Origin: Geodermatophilus obscurus
Lineage (GTDB): Bacteria > Actinomycetota > Actinomycetes > Mycobacteriales > Geodermatophilaceae
Direction: 5' to 3'
Length of the DNA stretch: 64,000 nt
NCBI RefSeq assembly: GCF_900143215.1
Contig: NZ_FRDM01000002.1
Coordinates: 273,117-337,116, forward strand
Shown: piece by piece, positions 7,384-15,630 of the stretch
Layout of the letters: each line of letters begins with the position of its first letter
Position numbering within the stretch: the stretch's first letter is position 1
Made by a program: the position numbers and the translations under genes
The notes under the pieces: generated by a model
What the model saw: the letters and a program-made list of their open reading frames with translations, nothing else
Told to the model about the DNA's origin: nothing
Databases searched by the model: none

Positions 7384-8715
7384 TCAGGCCCGGACGGCCG
7401 CCGTGCGGAGTTCGAGCAGCGCGTGCAGGAACGCCTCCGAGAAGGTCGGGAACGGCTGGATCACGTCCTCGAGCACTTCCAGGGGCACGCGGGCCCGGAT
7501 GGCGAGGGTGGCCTGCTGCAGCCACTCGCCGGACGCGGGGCCCAGGGCGTGGGCCCCGGTCAGGCGGGTCCCGTCGGAGACGAGCGTGAGGAAGCCGGGC
7601 TCGGTGTCGTAGGAGCGGGTGTAGGTCGCTGTCCGCGCCACCTGCGACAGCGGGACGGTGACCGTGACCGGGCCGTCGGCGGCCCCCACGGCGGCGGCCT
7701 CGGGATCGGTGTAGGTCACCCGCGGGACGGCCGAGTAGTCCACGGCGCGCGGCCGGCCCAGGATGTTCGACGCCACCACGCGGGCCTGGTACTTGCCGAC
7801 GTGGGTCAGCGGCCAGGGGGTCATCACGTCGCCGACGGCCCACAGCCCCTCGCGGGCGTTCATCCGGGCGTCGAGGCGCAACTCCTCGATGCCGACGGTC
7901 TCCAGGCCGACGTCGTGCACCCGGGGACGCCGGCCGGTGGCCACGAGCAGCCGGTCGCCCCGCAGCGGTTCCCGGCCGGGGAACTCGAGCACGAACTCGC
8001 CGTCCTCGTGCCGCGCCGCGGACACCATCTGGCCGAAGTGCAGGCCCACGCCCTCCGCCGCGAGCGCCGTGCCCAGCGCCGTTCCCAGGGGCCGCGGCTC
8101 GCGGGGGAGCAGGTGGTCCATGCCCTCGACGATCGACGCGGTGCCGCCCAGGCGGGTGACGGCCTGAGCCATCTCGACGCCGACCGGGCCGCCGCCGAGG
8201 ACCAGCAGGTGGCGGGGGACCTCGGTCATGCTCGTCGCCTGGCGACTGGTCCAGAAGCCGGGCAGCTCGCGCAGGCCGGGCACCGGCGGGATGAAGGGGT
8301 CGGAGCCGGTGGCCAGGACGACGTGGGCAGCGGTGTGGACGACGTCGTCGACCCGCACGCGGCCGTGGCCGGCGAGCCGGCCGTGCCCGCGGATGACGTC
8401 GATGCCCTCGCCCTTGGCCCACGCGGCGGCACCCGAGTCGTCGTAGGAGGACACCATGAAGTCCCGCCAGGCGAACGCGGCGGCCGGGTCGACCGGGCCG
8501 GTCACCGCCTCGGCGGCGCTCGGTGCCCGCCGCGCCGCCGCCAGTGCCTCACCGGGCCGCAGCAGGGTCTTCGACGGGATGCACGCCCAGTACGAGCACT
8601 CCCCGCCGACCCGTTCCCGCTCGACGATGGCGACCTTGAGGCCGCCTTCGGCGAGCCGTGCGGCGCAGTGCTCTCCCGGGGCTCCGCCGCCCACCACGAC
8701 GACGTCGTAGTTCAT
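7384..8715 (-). CDS. FAD-dependent pyridine nucleotide-disulfide oxidoreductase
   Basis: This 443-residue flavoprotein resembles dihydrolipoamide dehydrogenase and mercuric reductase. The FAD-binding motif VVVGGGAPGEHCA opens the protein. The redox disulfide is CSYWACIPSK (C-x4-C). LVLGGGPVGVEMA is the NAD(P) site and GLWAVGDV the second FAD site. The C-terminal dimerisation domain reads PFPTFSE where classical members have HPTxSE, so the usual catalytic histidine is replaced by phenylalanine. The glutamate is kept. The disulfide substrate is therefore uncertain. Its ATG overlaps the stop of the DUF1330 gene (ATGA), showing translational coupling. Confidence 0.9.
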   Translation of the reverse strand: MNYDVVVVGGGAPGEHCAARLAEGGLKVAIVERERVGGECSYWACIPSKTLLRPGEALAAARRAPSAAEAVTGPVDPAAAFAWRDFMVSSYDDSGAAAWAKGEGIDVIRGHGRLAGHGRVRVDDVVHTAAHVVLATGSDPFIPPVPGLRELPGFWTSRQATSMTEVPRHLLVLGGGPVGVEMAQAVTRLGGTASIVEGMDHLLPREPRPLGTALGTALAAEGVGLHFGQMVSAARHEDGEFVLEFPGREPLRGDRLLVATGRRPRVHDVGLETVGIEELRLDARMNAREGLWAVGDVMTPWPLTHVGKYQARVVASNILGRPRAVDYSAVPRVTYTDPEAAAVGAADGPVTVTVPLSQVARTATYTRSYDTEPGFLTLVSDGTRLTGAHALGPASGEWLQQATLAIRARVPLEVLEDVIQPFPTFSEAFLHALLELRTAAVRA

Positions 8716-9107
8716 GACCGCTCCCCGGACGGGTCGCCGCTCCGTCCGGCGGCCGTGCCTCCCGCCGGGAGGACCGCGCGCATCTGCTGGGCCCAGGCCG
8801 CCGAGGTGACGTCGGGACCGACCGGCTCGACCAGGACCAGGTCGCTGGTCGCGTTGTCCGTCCGCAGGCGGAGGATGTCCCGGTACTCGGGCGAGTCGTA
8901 CCACTTCCTGGCCGTCTCCCGGTCCGGGAACCCCATCAGGACGACCGAGCCGGGCCAGGCTCCCTCCAGCACCTCCACCTCCCCGTCGAGGACCAGCCAC
9001 CTGCCGCCGTAGGGCAGGAAGGTGGCCTCGACCTTCTCGAGGTACCCGAGGTTCTCCGGCTTCGGGAGGCCCGGCACGCGGAGGTGGTTGACGAGGTACG
9101 TGGTCAC
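8712..9107 (-). CDS. DUF1330 domain-containing protein
   Basis: This 131-residue protein starts with TTYLVNHLRVPG and has the ferredoxin-like DUF1330 pattern. A GGRWLVLDGEVEVLEGAWPG stretch is followed by VVLMGFPDRETARKWYDSPEY. The family is small and dimeric, related to Dabb/ABM-type folds, with no settled function. A tail of about 25 residues after the domain is low in complexity. The GTG start follows GAGGAG by eight bases. It is the first gene of a two-gene operon with the disulfide oxidoreductase, which it overlaps by four bases. Confidence 0.85.
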   Translation of the reverse strand: MTTYLVNHLRVPGLPKPENLGYLEKVEATFLPYGGRWLVLDGEVEVLEGAWPGSVVLMGFPDRETARKWYDSPEYRDILRLRTDNATSDLVLVEPVGPDVTSAAWAQQMRAVLPAGGTAAGRSGDPSGERS

Positions 9108-9406
9108 GGTGGCTGCTCCTCGCGTCGGTACCGGCCAGGGGTACGGAGTGCCTCGACGGTCGCGGTCCGGGACGTCCCGTCGCACCCGTGGAAGTCCCTG
9201 GTGTCCCCGCCCCCACGGCCCGGTCGGCTCCGTGCCGCCGTCGGGACCGCTGTCCACGAGGAGCCCCTCGAGCACGCTGGTCCCTCCGACCGTGCGTCGG
9301 AGCGCGGTCGGCGCGGACACGGGGGTGCCGGAGCAGGACGTGGCCGCCCGACGGCGGCCGTCGTGACGTGCACACGGCACGCCGACGACGACGGACCACC
9401 GGTCGG
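9108..9406. other. Intergenic region with one AGTCCCTGGTGTCC box
   Basis: About 300 bases hold no convincing gene. The box at 9193-9206 lies about 85 bases upstream of the DUF1330 start and matches the boxes at 1307, 7052 and 10177. A GGGACGTCCC palindrome is just upstream of it. Confidence 0.4.
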
Positions 9407-9595
9407 TCAGCGCGGGGCGCCCTCGATGACGAGGGTGGCGTCGGCGACGGCCTCGTCGGTGGTGCGGCCCTGTTGCCGCGCCAGGACGTAGCCGGCGTAC
9501 CAGTCCGACCAGTGGTGCGGCGGCCCCACCGGCTCGTACTCGCCGTGGTGCTCCTCGGCCTCCCGGAGCAGGCCGGCCAGCGTTGCGACGTCCAT
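9407..9595 (-). CDS. Small protein like the C-terminal tail of bleomycin-resistance VOC proteins
   Basis: This 62-residue protein reads MDVATLAGLLREAEEHHGEY, then HHWSDWYAGYVLARQQGRT and DEAVADATLVIE. The pattern of an H-H-x-x-Y helix, W-x-D-W-Y-A and a short helix resembles the tail fused to some VOC-type bleomycin-resistance proteins. Here it is a separate gene 50 bases downstream of a VOC gene on the same strand, which supports a joint role. The ATG start follows GAGGAGG by five bases. The function is unknown. Confidence 0.75.
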   Translation of the reverse strand: MDVATLAGLLREAEEHHGEYEPVGPPHHWSDWYAGYVLARQQGRTTDEAVADATLVIEGAPR

Positions 9596-9644
9596 CTCGT
9601 CCTCCTCGGTGCGTGCGACGGGGTGTCCGGCCGGAGCTCGCCGG

Positions 9645-10091
9645 TCAGCGGCCCGGCAGGCGCGTCGTGAGCTCTTGCAGCACCCACGTGTTGCCGTCGG
9701 GGTCGGCGAAGGTGGCGTAGGAGGCGTAGCTGCGGCGCTCGGGGTCGGGCCCTGGCGCGTGCGTCGCGGGGTCCGCGCGCACCGCCAGCCCTCCGCCGGC
9801 GTCGTGGAAGATCTCGCTGACGTCCGCACCGTGCTCGACCAGTTCGGCGCGGGCCGCCTCGACGTCGGTGACGGCCAGGAGCATGCCCGCGATGGAGCCG
9901 GGCGGCGCGGGCGGCAGGCCGATGCCGAAGTGGATGGAGCACGCCGAGCCGGGTGGCGTCATCTGGATCACGTGGAAGCCCTCGTCGACGAGGACGTCGG
10001 CGTCCTCCCGCCATCCCAGTCCCTTGTAGAACTGCTTGGCCCGGTCGACGTCGGAGACGGGTACGACGACGGCCTCGAGCTTCATGTCCAC
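9645..10091 (-). CDS. VOC (glyoxalase/bleomycin-resistance) family protein
   Basis: This protein of about 148 residues has the two beta-alpha-beta-beta-beta modules of the VOC fold. VVVPVSDVDRAKQFYKGLGW is the first module's classic opening. The second module ends with ATFADPDGNTWVLQE, which carries the glutamate metal ligand. The metal and substrate are not evident. GTG at 10091 is preferred because GAGGAG is six bases upstream. ATG at 10085, two codons later, is the alternative. It is divergent from the peroxiredoxin-like gene across a gap with three CCAGGG-type elements, and it precedes the small tail-like gene. Confidence 0.88.
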   Translation of the reverse strand: MDMKLEAVVVPVSDVDRAKQFYKGLGWREDADVLVDEGFHVIQMTPPGSACSIHFGIGLPPAPPGSIAGMLLAVTDVEAARAELVEHGADVSEIFHDAGGGLAVRADPATHAPGPDPERRSYASYATFADPDGNTWVLQELTTRLPGR

Positions 10092-10173
10092 GGTGTGCTC
10101 CTCGCCCTCGCGGGAGTCGGCACCCGGTCGATGCCGGCTCGGACACGCTCGCGCGGCCGTGCCCCGCGTCGCC

Positions 10174-10190
10174 CCAGGGGGACTCCCTGG
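10174..10190. promoter_or_regulatory. Inverted repeat CCAGGG-N5-CCCTGG, copy 1
   Basis: The palindrome is 17 bases with five central bases (GGACT). It lies in the divergent VOC/peroxiredoxin gap. A second copy with the same arm length and spacing is at 10257-10273, so a dimeric regulator binding twice is a reasonable reading. Confidence 0.5.
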
Positions 10191-10244
10191 TCTGCTGACC
10201 GGTCGTCGGCGCAGCGCTGGAGGTCTGCGGGTCCACGCAGGCCG

Positions 10245-10273
10245 ACCAGGGAGGCACCAGGGGATCTCCCTGG
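10245..10273. promoter_or_regulatory. Phased ACCAGGG repeats overlapping inverted repeat copy 2
   Basis: ACCAGGG occurs at 10245 and 10256, an 11-base period. The second copy is the left arm of CCAGGG-GATCT-CCCTGG at 10257-10273. This element and that at 7053 share both the core and the period. It is about 155 bases upstream of the peroxiredoxin-like gene. Confidence 0.5.
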
Positions 10274-10427
10274 GGCGACGGGCGGCCCGGAGCCGCGACA
10301 GTCGACCCCGAGGGGCCCGGTCGGCGGAGGCGTGTGGAGGCGCGACACCTCGTCGCCATGACCGACACCTCCTGGACGAGGCGTCAGTGGTCGCCGTCCC
10401 CGGCGCTCGACGAGAGGCGGTGACGCC

Positions 10428-11021
10428 ATGCGTTCCGACATCGTTCCCGGCGGCGTCTTCCCCGACTACGCGTTGCCCGACCACGCCGGGACCGTCCGCA
10501 CGCTCGGCGAGCTCCAGGGCCGCGATCCGCTGGTCCTCACGCTGGCGCGCGGCCACCACTGCCCGGAGGAGCACCGGCAGCACCTCGAGCTGGCGGCGTT
10601 CCAGTCGACGATCGCGGTGGCCCACACCGGGATCGTCACGATCGCGACGGACGACCACCACACGCTGCAGGAGTTCCGGGCCTCGGTCGGCGCCCGGTGG
10701 GCCTTCCTCTCCGACCCCGGGCGGATCGTCCAGCAGGACCTCGACATCCAGGAGTACACCGACCCCGAGAACGACCCGATGATCCCGCACACGCTCGTGC
10801 TCAAGCCGGGCCTGGTCGTCCACACGGTCTACAACGGCTACTGGTTCTGGGGCCGCCCGTCGGTCCAGGACCTCTGGCAGGACCTGCGCGCGGCCACGGC
10901 CGAGATCCGCCCGGACTGGGACCTGAGCGCGCCGGGGCTCCGTGAGGCCTGGGCCGCCGGCGACCGGTCGCCCTTCCACGGGTGGGACGGACGGGCCCGT
11001 GCAGCTCTCGCCACGACCTGA
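10428..11021 (+). CDS. Peroxiredoxin-like (AhpC/TSA, redoxin) family protein
   Basis: This 197-residue protein has a thioredoxin-fold redoxin layout. FPDYALPDHAGTVRTLGEL is the usual opening, and LARGHHCPEEHRQ holds the only peroxidatic-type cysteine. The classical peroxiredoxin motif P-x-x-x-T-x-x-C is not matched exactly, so this is a divergent 1-Cys-like member. SDPGRIVQQDLDI and HTLVLKPG follow. It probably reduces peroxides or other oxidants in the cytosol. The ATG follows GAGAGGCGG at a normal distance. The upstream gap contains the recurring CCAGGG elements, consistent with stress control. Confidence 0.82.
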   Translation: MRSDIVPGGVFPDYALPDHAGTVRTLGELQGRDPLVLTLARGHHCPEEHRQHLELAAFQSTIAVAHTGIVTIATDDHHTLQEFRASVGARWAFLSDPGRIVQQDLDIQEYTDPENDPMIPHTLVLKPGLVVHTVYNGYWFWGRPSVQDLWQDLRAATAEIRPDWDLSAPGLREAWAAGDRSPFHGWDGRARAALATT

Positions 11022-11106
11022 GGGACGACGGGGGTCGGGCACGGATCGCGGTCGGGCACGTGTCCGGTCGGCCCGCGCACGGCCCGCGACAGCGGAGGAG
11101 GTCCCG

Positions 11107-11541
11107 ATGGACGAACACGAGGCACGCGCCGTGATCCAGGCCCACTTCGACGCCTCGAACGTCGGGGCCGCCGGCGGCGGACAGGGGGACGAGATCGTCC
11201 GCGCCTCGCAGATCTACGCCGACGACGCCGTCGTCGAGTGGCCGCAGGGCGGCGAGCGGCTCCGCGGCAAGGCGGCCATCATCGGGTTCCGGTCCACGTA
11301 CCCGGCCCGCCAGCGGTTCGAGCTGCACCGGACCACCGGCTGCCACGACCTCTGGGTGAACGAGTACACCATCCACTACGACGACCGGCCGGTGATGGTC
11401 GTCGGGATCATGGAGTTCCGCGACGGCAAGGTCGTCCGTGAGCGGATCTACTTCGGCGATCCCTGGGAGCCGCCGTCCTGGCGCGCCCGGTGGGTCGAGC
11501 GGTTCGACCCTCGTGGGCAGGAGCCGTCGGCCAGCGCGTGA
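11107..11541 (+). CDS. SnoaL-like/NTF2-fold protein
   Basis: This 144-residue protein has a nuclear-transport-factor-2-like cone fold. An N-terminal helix (EARAVIQAHFDASNVG) is followed by IYADDAVVEWPQGGERLRGK, the typical SnoaL strand-turn. Later strands read VNEYTIHYDDRPVMVVGIME and GKVVRERIYFGDPWEPP. Such proteins may be isomerases, dehydratases or binding proteins; nothing here fixes the choice. The ATG start follows GGAGGAGG by five bases. It lies 85 bases after the peroxiredoxin-like gene on the same strand and may be co-transcribed with it. Confidence 0.85.
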   Translation: MDEHEARAVIQAHFDASNVGAAGGGQGDEIVRASQIYADDAVVEWPQGGERLRGKAAIIGFRSTYPARQRFELHRTTGCHDLWVNEYTIHYDDRPVMVVGIMEFRDGKVVRERIYFGDPWEPPSWRARWVERFDPRGQEPSASA

Positions 11542-11610
11542 GCCGGCGTCCCCGCGCGGGTGAGGATCAGCTGTGCGGCATCTCGCCGGGACCGCCGACT
11601 GCGCGGCCGG

Positions 11611-14379
11611 TCAGATCGCGATGGCGGCGCGGTGTGACAGGGCCCGCCGCAGCTCGCGGCGTGTGCTGACCTCCAGCTTGGTGAAGACCTTGCGGAGATG
11701 CCACTCGACGGTCCTGGGGCTGAGGTACAGCTCGGCGCCGATCTCGCGGTTGGTGAGCCCTCGGGTGGCCAGCCCGGCGATGTGGGCCTCCTGGGCGGTG
11801 AGCTCTCCGGTGGTCTCCGACGTGCGCTTGCGCACGACCTCCCCGGTGGCCAGCAGCTCGTGGCGCGCGCGCTCGGCGAAGGCGTCGACACCCATCGCGG
11901 TCAGGGCCTCGTGGGCGGGCCGCAGCTGGGCGCGGGCGTCGACGCGTCGACCCTCCCGGCGCAGCCACTCGCCGTAGCGCAGACGTGCCCGAGCCAGCTC
12001 GACGCGGACGGTGGTGCGGCCGAGCCGGTCGATGGCCTCCACGTGGAGCTCCTCGGCGGCGCGACCCTCGCTCAGCAGGGCGCGCCCGCCCGCCTCGATA
12101 CCGAGGGCCCACTCCGTCCCGCTGGCTCGTGTCATCGTCGAGAGCTCGTCCAGCGCAGCAGCCGCTGCCTCGGTGTCCCTGGTGCGCACGCCCGCCTCGA
12201 CGAGTTCCGCGAGCGCCCACTTGGGTGGTCCGAGTTCGAGGGCGGACGCGGCCGCCTCCCGAGCTGCACGCAGCGCGTCCTCGTAGCGGCCGAGGCCGTT
12301 GCACAGCACCGCCCGAGCCCACTGCACCATGGTGGCGCCGGCCCCTTCGCCCCGGGCGGTGACGTCCTCGAGGCAGTTGTCGATCAGCGGCTCGGCCTGC
12401 GCAGCGTCCCCCCGCACGGCGTGCAGCCCGACCTCCCCGTAGGGCGCGAGACTGCTCCTCGTCACCTCGGTGACGGACCGGACCTCCTCCACCAGGGACG
12501 CCGCCGTGGCCAGCTCTCCGGTGAAGAGGTGCACGACGGCACGGGTGTGGAGGGCCAGGGGGAGCGCGCTGAGGGCGCCCGAGTCACGGGCGACGTCCAG
12601 GTGCCGACGGGTGAGGACGTCCCAGCTGCCGTCGTCCCACAGGGACGCGGCCGTGGCCGCCGCGAGCCAGGCCGAACGCAGTGCTTCGTCCAGTGTCAAC
12701 TCCTCCGCGACGAACGCCCGCACGGCCCGGTGCAGGAGCGGCGCCGCGGAGGCGTACCCGTCGGTGAACAGCACCGCGAGCCCGGCCAGCAGCGCGTCCC
12801 CCTTGCGCGGAGCATCCGGCGTCGGCGCTCCCCGCACGGCCTCGGCGACCTGTCGTGCTCCCGGACCAGCGGCCAGCCGTCCGGCGAACAGCGCAGCGGA
12901 GAGCGCGTCCAGGTAGGTGTCCCGGCAGAGTCTCGCATCGAGCGGCTCCAGCCGGCGGGCCGCTGGCAGCAGCAGTGGCAGCGATTCGTTGCCACGGTTC
13001 GCGGCGAAGGAGATCTCCGCCCGGAGCAGGTCGATCCGTGCCCGCCCGGCATCCCCGAGTGGCCCCTCGTCGGCCGTGGCCAGGAGGGCTGCGGCGTCGT
13101 CGAGTGCCCCGGCGTGCACCTTGGCCTGGGCGGCGTCGAGAGAGCGCCCCGCTCGCCGCGCCGGATCGGGCGTCAGCGCCGCGGCCTGTTCGAGGAACGC
13201 GGCGGCCGCCGCCAGGCCGCCGTGCGAGAAGGCGCGGCCGGCAGAACGTTCGAGTTCTGCGGCGGTGTCCTCATCCGGGCCCACGGCGGCACGGGCGCGG
13301 TGCCAAGCGCGACGGTCGGGATCCGTCGCCGGGTCGGTGACTTCGGACAGCGCTCGGTGGACCTCCCGCCGTTCGGCGGGTGTGGCCGAGCGGTAGACCG
13401 CCGAACGGACCAGCGGATGCCGGAACCGAGCCCGGTCGCGCAGTTCGACCAGGCCCGAGGTCTCTGCCGCAGCCGCAGCTGCGGACCCGATGCCGAGCCG
13501 CTCGGCGGCGCGCCACAGCAGCTGGACGTCACCGACCGGTTCGGCGGCCGCAGTCAGCAGCAGTCGACGTGCCTGCGGCGGGAGGGGCGCCGCCTGGCGG
13601 AGGAATCCCTGTTCCAGCTGCTGGACGAGGGGCGTCGCGCTGTGGCCGGTCTGGCCCCCGAAGGACAGGTCGGCCGCCGAGAGCCCTCTCGGTAGCTCGA
13701 GGAGGGCGAGCGGGTTGCCGTGGCTCTCGGCCAGGATGCGGTCACGTACCCGGGGGTCGAGCACGCCGGTCACCGAGGACTCCAGGAGCGCAGCCGCATC
13801 GCAGGCGCTCAAGCCCCGCACCACGAGTTCCGGGAATCCGCTCAGCTCGGGCTCCTCGTCGGACGCGCGCACTGCGAACACCATCGCCACGCGTTCGTGC
13901 GCGAGCCGGCGTGCGACGAACCCCAGCGCCTGCGCGGACGCCCGGTCCAGCCACTGGGCGTCGTCCACGACGCAGATCAGCGGTCGTTCCTCGGCCACCT
14001 CGGACAGGAGGGCGAGCACCGCCAGGCCCACGAGGAAGCGGTCCGGAGTGCTGCCCGGGCGCAGGCCGAATGCCGTGCCGAGCGCTTCAGCCTGGGGGTC
14101 GGGCAACTTGTCCAGCCGTTCCAGATGGGGGCTGCACAACTGGTGCAGGCCGGCGAACGCGAGCTCCATCTCCGACTCGACACCGGCCGCTCGGGCCACT
14201 CGGCACCCCGCTGCGCGTTCGAGCAGGACGTCGAGCAACGCGGTCTTTCCGATCCCGGCCTCGCCACGCAGCACCAGGACCTGGCTGCGGCCCGCCTTCG
14301 CAGCGGCGACGAGCCCGCTCAGCGTGTCGCACTCGCTGCGTCGTCCCAGCAGACCGGGCCATGAGCGGGTCCTCGACAT
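11611..14379 (-). CDS. LuxR-family (LAL-type) ATPase regulator
   Basis: This 922-residue transcription factor is complete. An N-terminal LLGRRSECDTLSGLV segment leads into Walker A GEAGIGKT near residue 43 and Walker B LICVVDDAQWLDRASA near 120-135. GNPLALLELPRGLSAAD and RHPLVRSAVYR mark the rest of the ATPase module. A long helical-repeat region fills residues ~350-840. The C-terminal LuxR helix-turn-helix is at ~855-910 (RGLTNREIGAELYLSPRTV, then EWHLRKVFTKLEVSTRREL). The ATG at 14379 has AGGAGG just upstream. It faces the SnoaL-like gene and closes the detoxification block. Its inducer is unknown; ATP-dependent activation is known for the family (MalT-like). Confidence 0.93.
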   Translation of the reverse strand: MSRTRSWPGLLGRRSECDTLSGLVAAAKAGRSQVLVLRGEAGIGKTALLDVLLERAAGCRVARAAGVESEMELAFAGLHQLCSPHLERLDKLPDPQAEALGTAFGLRPGSTPDRFLVGLAVLALLSEVAEERPLICVVDDAQWLDRASAQALGFVARRLAHERVAMVFAVRASDEEPELSGFPELVVRGLSACDAAALLESSVTGVLDPRVRDRILAESHGNPLALLELPRGLSAADLSFGGQTGHSATPLVQQLEQGFLRQAAPLPPQARRLLLTAAAEPVGDVQLLWRAAERLGIGSAAAAAAETSGLVELRDRARFRHPLVRSAVYRSATPAERREVHRALSEVTDPATDPDRRAWHRARAAVGPDEDTAAELERSAGRAFSHGGLAAAAAFLEQAAALTPDPARRAGRSLDAAQAKVHAGALDDAAALLATADEGPLGDAGRARIDLLRAEISFAANRGNESLPLLLPAARRLEPLDARLCRDTYLDALSAALFAGRLAAGPGARQVAEAVRGAPTPDAPRKGDALLAGLAVLFTDGYASAAPLLHRAVRAFVAEELTLDEALRSAWLAAATAASLWDDGSWDVLTRRHLDVARDSGALSALPLALHTRAVVHLFTGELATAASLVEEVRSVTEVTRSSLAPYGEVGLHAVRGDAAQAEPLIDNCLEDVTARGEGAGATMVQWARAVLCNGLGRYEDALRAAREAAASALELGPPKWALAELVEAGVRTRDTEAAAAALDELSTMTRASGTEWALGIEAGGRALLSEGRAAEELHVEAIDRLGRTTVRVELARARLRYGEWLRREGRRVDARAQLRPAHEALTAMGVDAFAERARHELLATGEVVRKRTSETTGELTAQEAHIAGLATRGLTNREIGAELYLSPRTVEWHLRKVFTKLEVSTRRELRRALSHRAAIAI

Positions 14380-14915
14380 ACCGCACCTCCTGAGGTCGTC
14401 GGGGGAGCGGAGCGCCCACGGCGCGGCCCCGCCGTTCGGCACCGGATCTGTCGACCGGCCGCGTCGAAACCCGATGTCGAGGAGCCGGACGAGACCGGAG
14501 CCGTCCGCCGAGCGGGTCCGCCGTCGGGCGGGAGCCGCGGGACGGGACCGCCGTTGCGCCGCTCCGCCGGGTGAGCTGGAGAGAGGACCTGCTCCCCGGG
14601 AGCAGGCGGGTCGGGAGTTCTCTCGAGGCAGCCAGGCTAGGGGAGGCCCCCGGGACGCACATGCGTCATTCGACTCCCTCGCCAGGTCCGTCGATCAGAA
14701 CGGCCACGTGGTCCGGCTGCCGCCTCCGCCGGGCAGGTCGGCGCCCGAGCGGGGTGGTGCGCACCCGGGTGCCCACCTGCGGGGGACCGAGGACAACGCG
14801 AGGCGGTCCACGCGTTTGCGCGTGGTACCGCGGCGATCGGCCTGGAGCTCCGCGACCGCAGCGAGGAGGATCCGCGGAACCGATCCGGAACGGCCCACCG
14901 CACCCAGGAGTCCCC
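14380..14915. other. Divergent intergenic region with a 9-1-9 palindrome
   Basis: About 535 bases separate the LAL gene from the DUF1772 gene. No gene is convincing here. At 14588-14606 the arms CCTGCTCCC and GGGAGCAGG flank a single C without mismatch. The place, about 210 bases upstream of the LAL start, suits an operator or a short stem. The rest shows nothing recognisable. Confidence 0.5.
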
Positions 14916-15431
14916 ATGCCGGACGCCGGGCTCGCCCTCTCGCACCGGTCCGCCCGCCCTCCTCGTCGGTGGCGGCAGCTGAACCTCGCCGGGCTGACCG
15001 CGCTCACCGCCTACTCGACGGCGCTGGGCTGGCAGGCGCGGGTGGTGTCGTACCCGCTGTACCGGGCCGTCGGTGACGCGGAGTTCGCCGCCTACCACCG
15101 GCAGTACAACGAGGCGATCCCTCCCGTGGTGGTCATGCCGGGCTTCGCGTCCTTCCTCGCCGGCGCCGCGTTCTACTGGACGCGACCGCCCGAGGTGCCC
15201 CCGCCCGTCGCGGCGGTCGTCAGCGTCGCCGGGCTCGTGTCGATCGCGTCGACGGTGTTCTGGGCGGTTCCCATGCACGACCGGCTCGACGAGGCCGGTC
15301 GGTCTCCCGCCACCGTCGACAGCCTGCTGCGGGCGAACCTGCTCCGCACGGCCGCGCTGACCGGGAGCACCCTGGCCCTGGTCTGGTCGGTGTGGCACAG
15401 CAGCGGAGGAGCTGCCGCTGCCCGCGCGTGA
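14916..15431 (+). CDS. DUF1772-type integral membrane protein
   Basis: This 171-residue protein has four hydrophobic segments: about residues 23-42, 70-90, 100-122 and 148-162. A conserved soluble-looking stretch between the first two reads VVSYPLYRAVGDAEFAAYHR and is followed by IPPVVVMPGF. This is the DUF1772 (anthrone-oxygenase-like) pattern. PMHDRLDEAG lies in the second loop. The protein should sit in the cytoplasmic membrane; no activity can be assigned. The ATG follows AGGAG by five bases. It stands alone, divergent from the LAL regulator and converging on the ole operon. Confidence 0.85.
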   Translation: MPDAGLALSHRSARPPRRWRQLNLAGLTALTAYSTALGWQARVVSYPLYRAVGDAEFAAYHRQYNEAIPPVVVMPGFASFLAGAAFYWTRPPEVPPPVAAVVSVAGLVSIASTVFWAVPMHDRLDEAGRSPATVDSLLRANLLRTAALTGSTLALVWSVWHSSGGAAAARA

Positions 15432-15508
15432 CACGACCGTGCACGTCGGCCCGACGACCGGTGGTCGCCGATCCGGTTCCGCTCCGGTCTTGACGAGGCG
15501 ACCGCTGG

Positions 15509-15604
15509 TCAGCCCTGGCGGGTGTCCGGCGACGCCGCGGACTCCCGGTGGGCCGCGAACGCCGGTGGGCCGTACACGGTGGCCGATCCGCCGATCATGG
15601 CGTT
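15509..15604 (-). pseudogene. C-terminal remnant of an AhpD-like/carboxymuconolactone decarboxylase gene
   Basis: The minus-strand frame reads AMIGGSATVYGPPAFAAHRE followed by SAASPDTRQG and a stop. It aligns residue for residue with the C-terminus of the intact gene at 27263-27622 (AMNGGPGTVYGPRAFAAYRE, then FAESADTLPG). The rest of that protein, including C-x2-C-x3-H, is missing; the ole operon ends only 27 bases upstream. I infer a duplicated gene that lost its 5' part, perhaps when the ole operon arrived. Confidence 0.75.
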
Positions 15605-15630
15605 CCTGGTGTGCGGTCGGAGAGGCGCCG

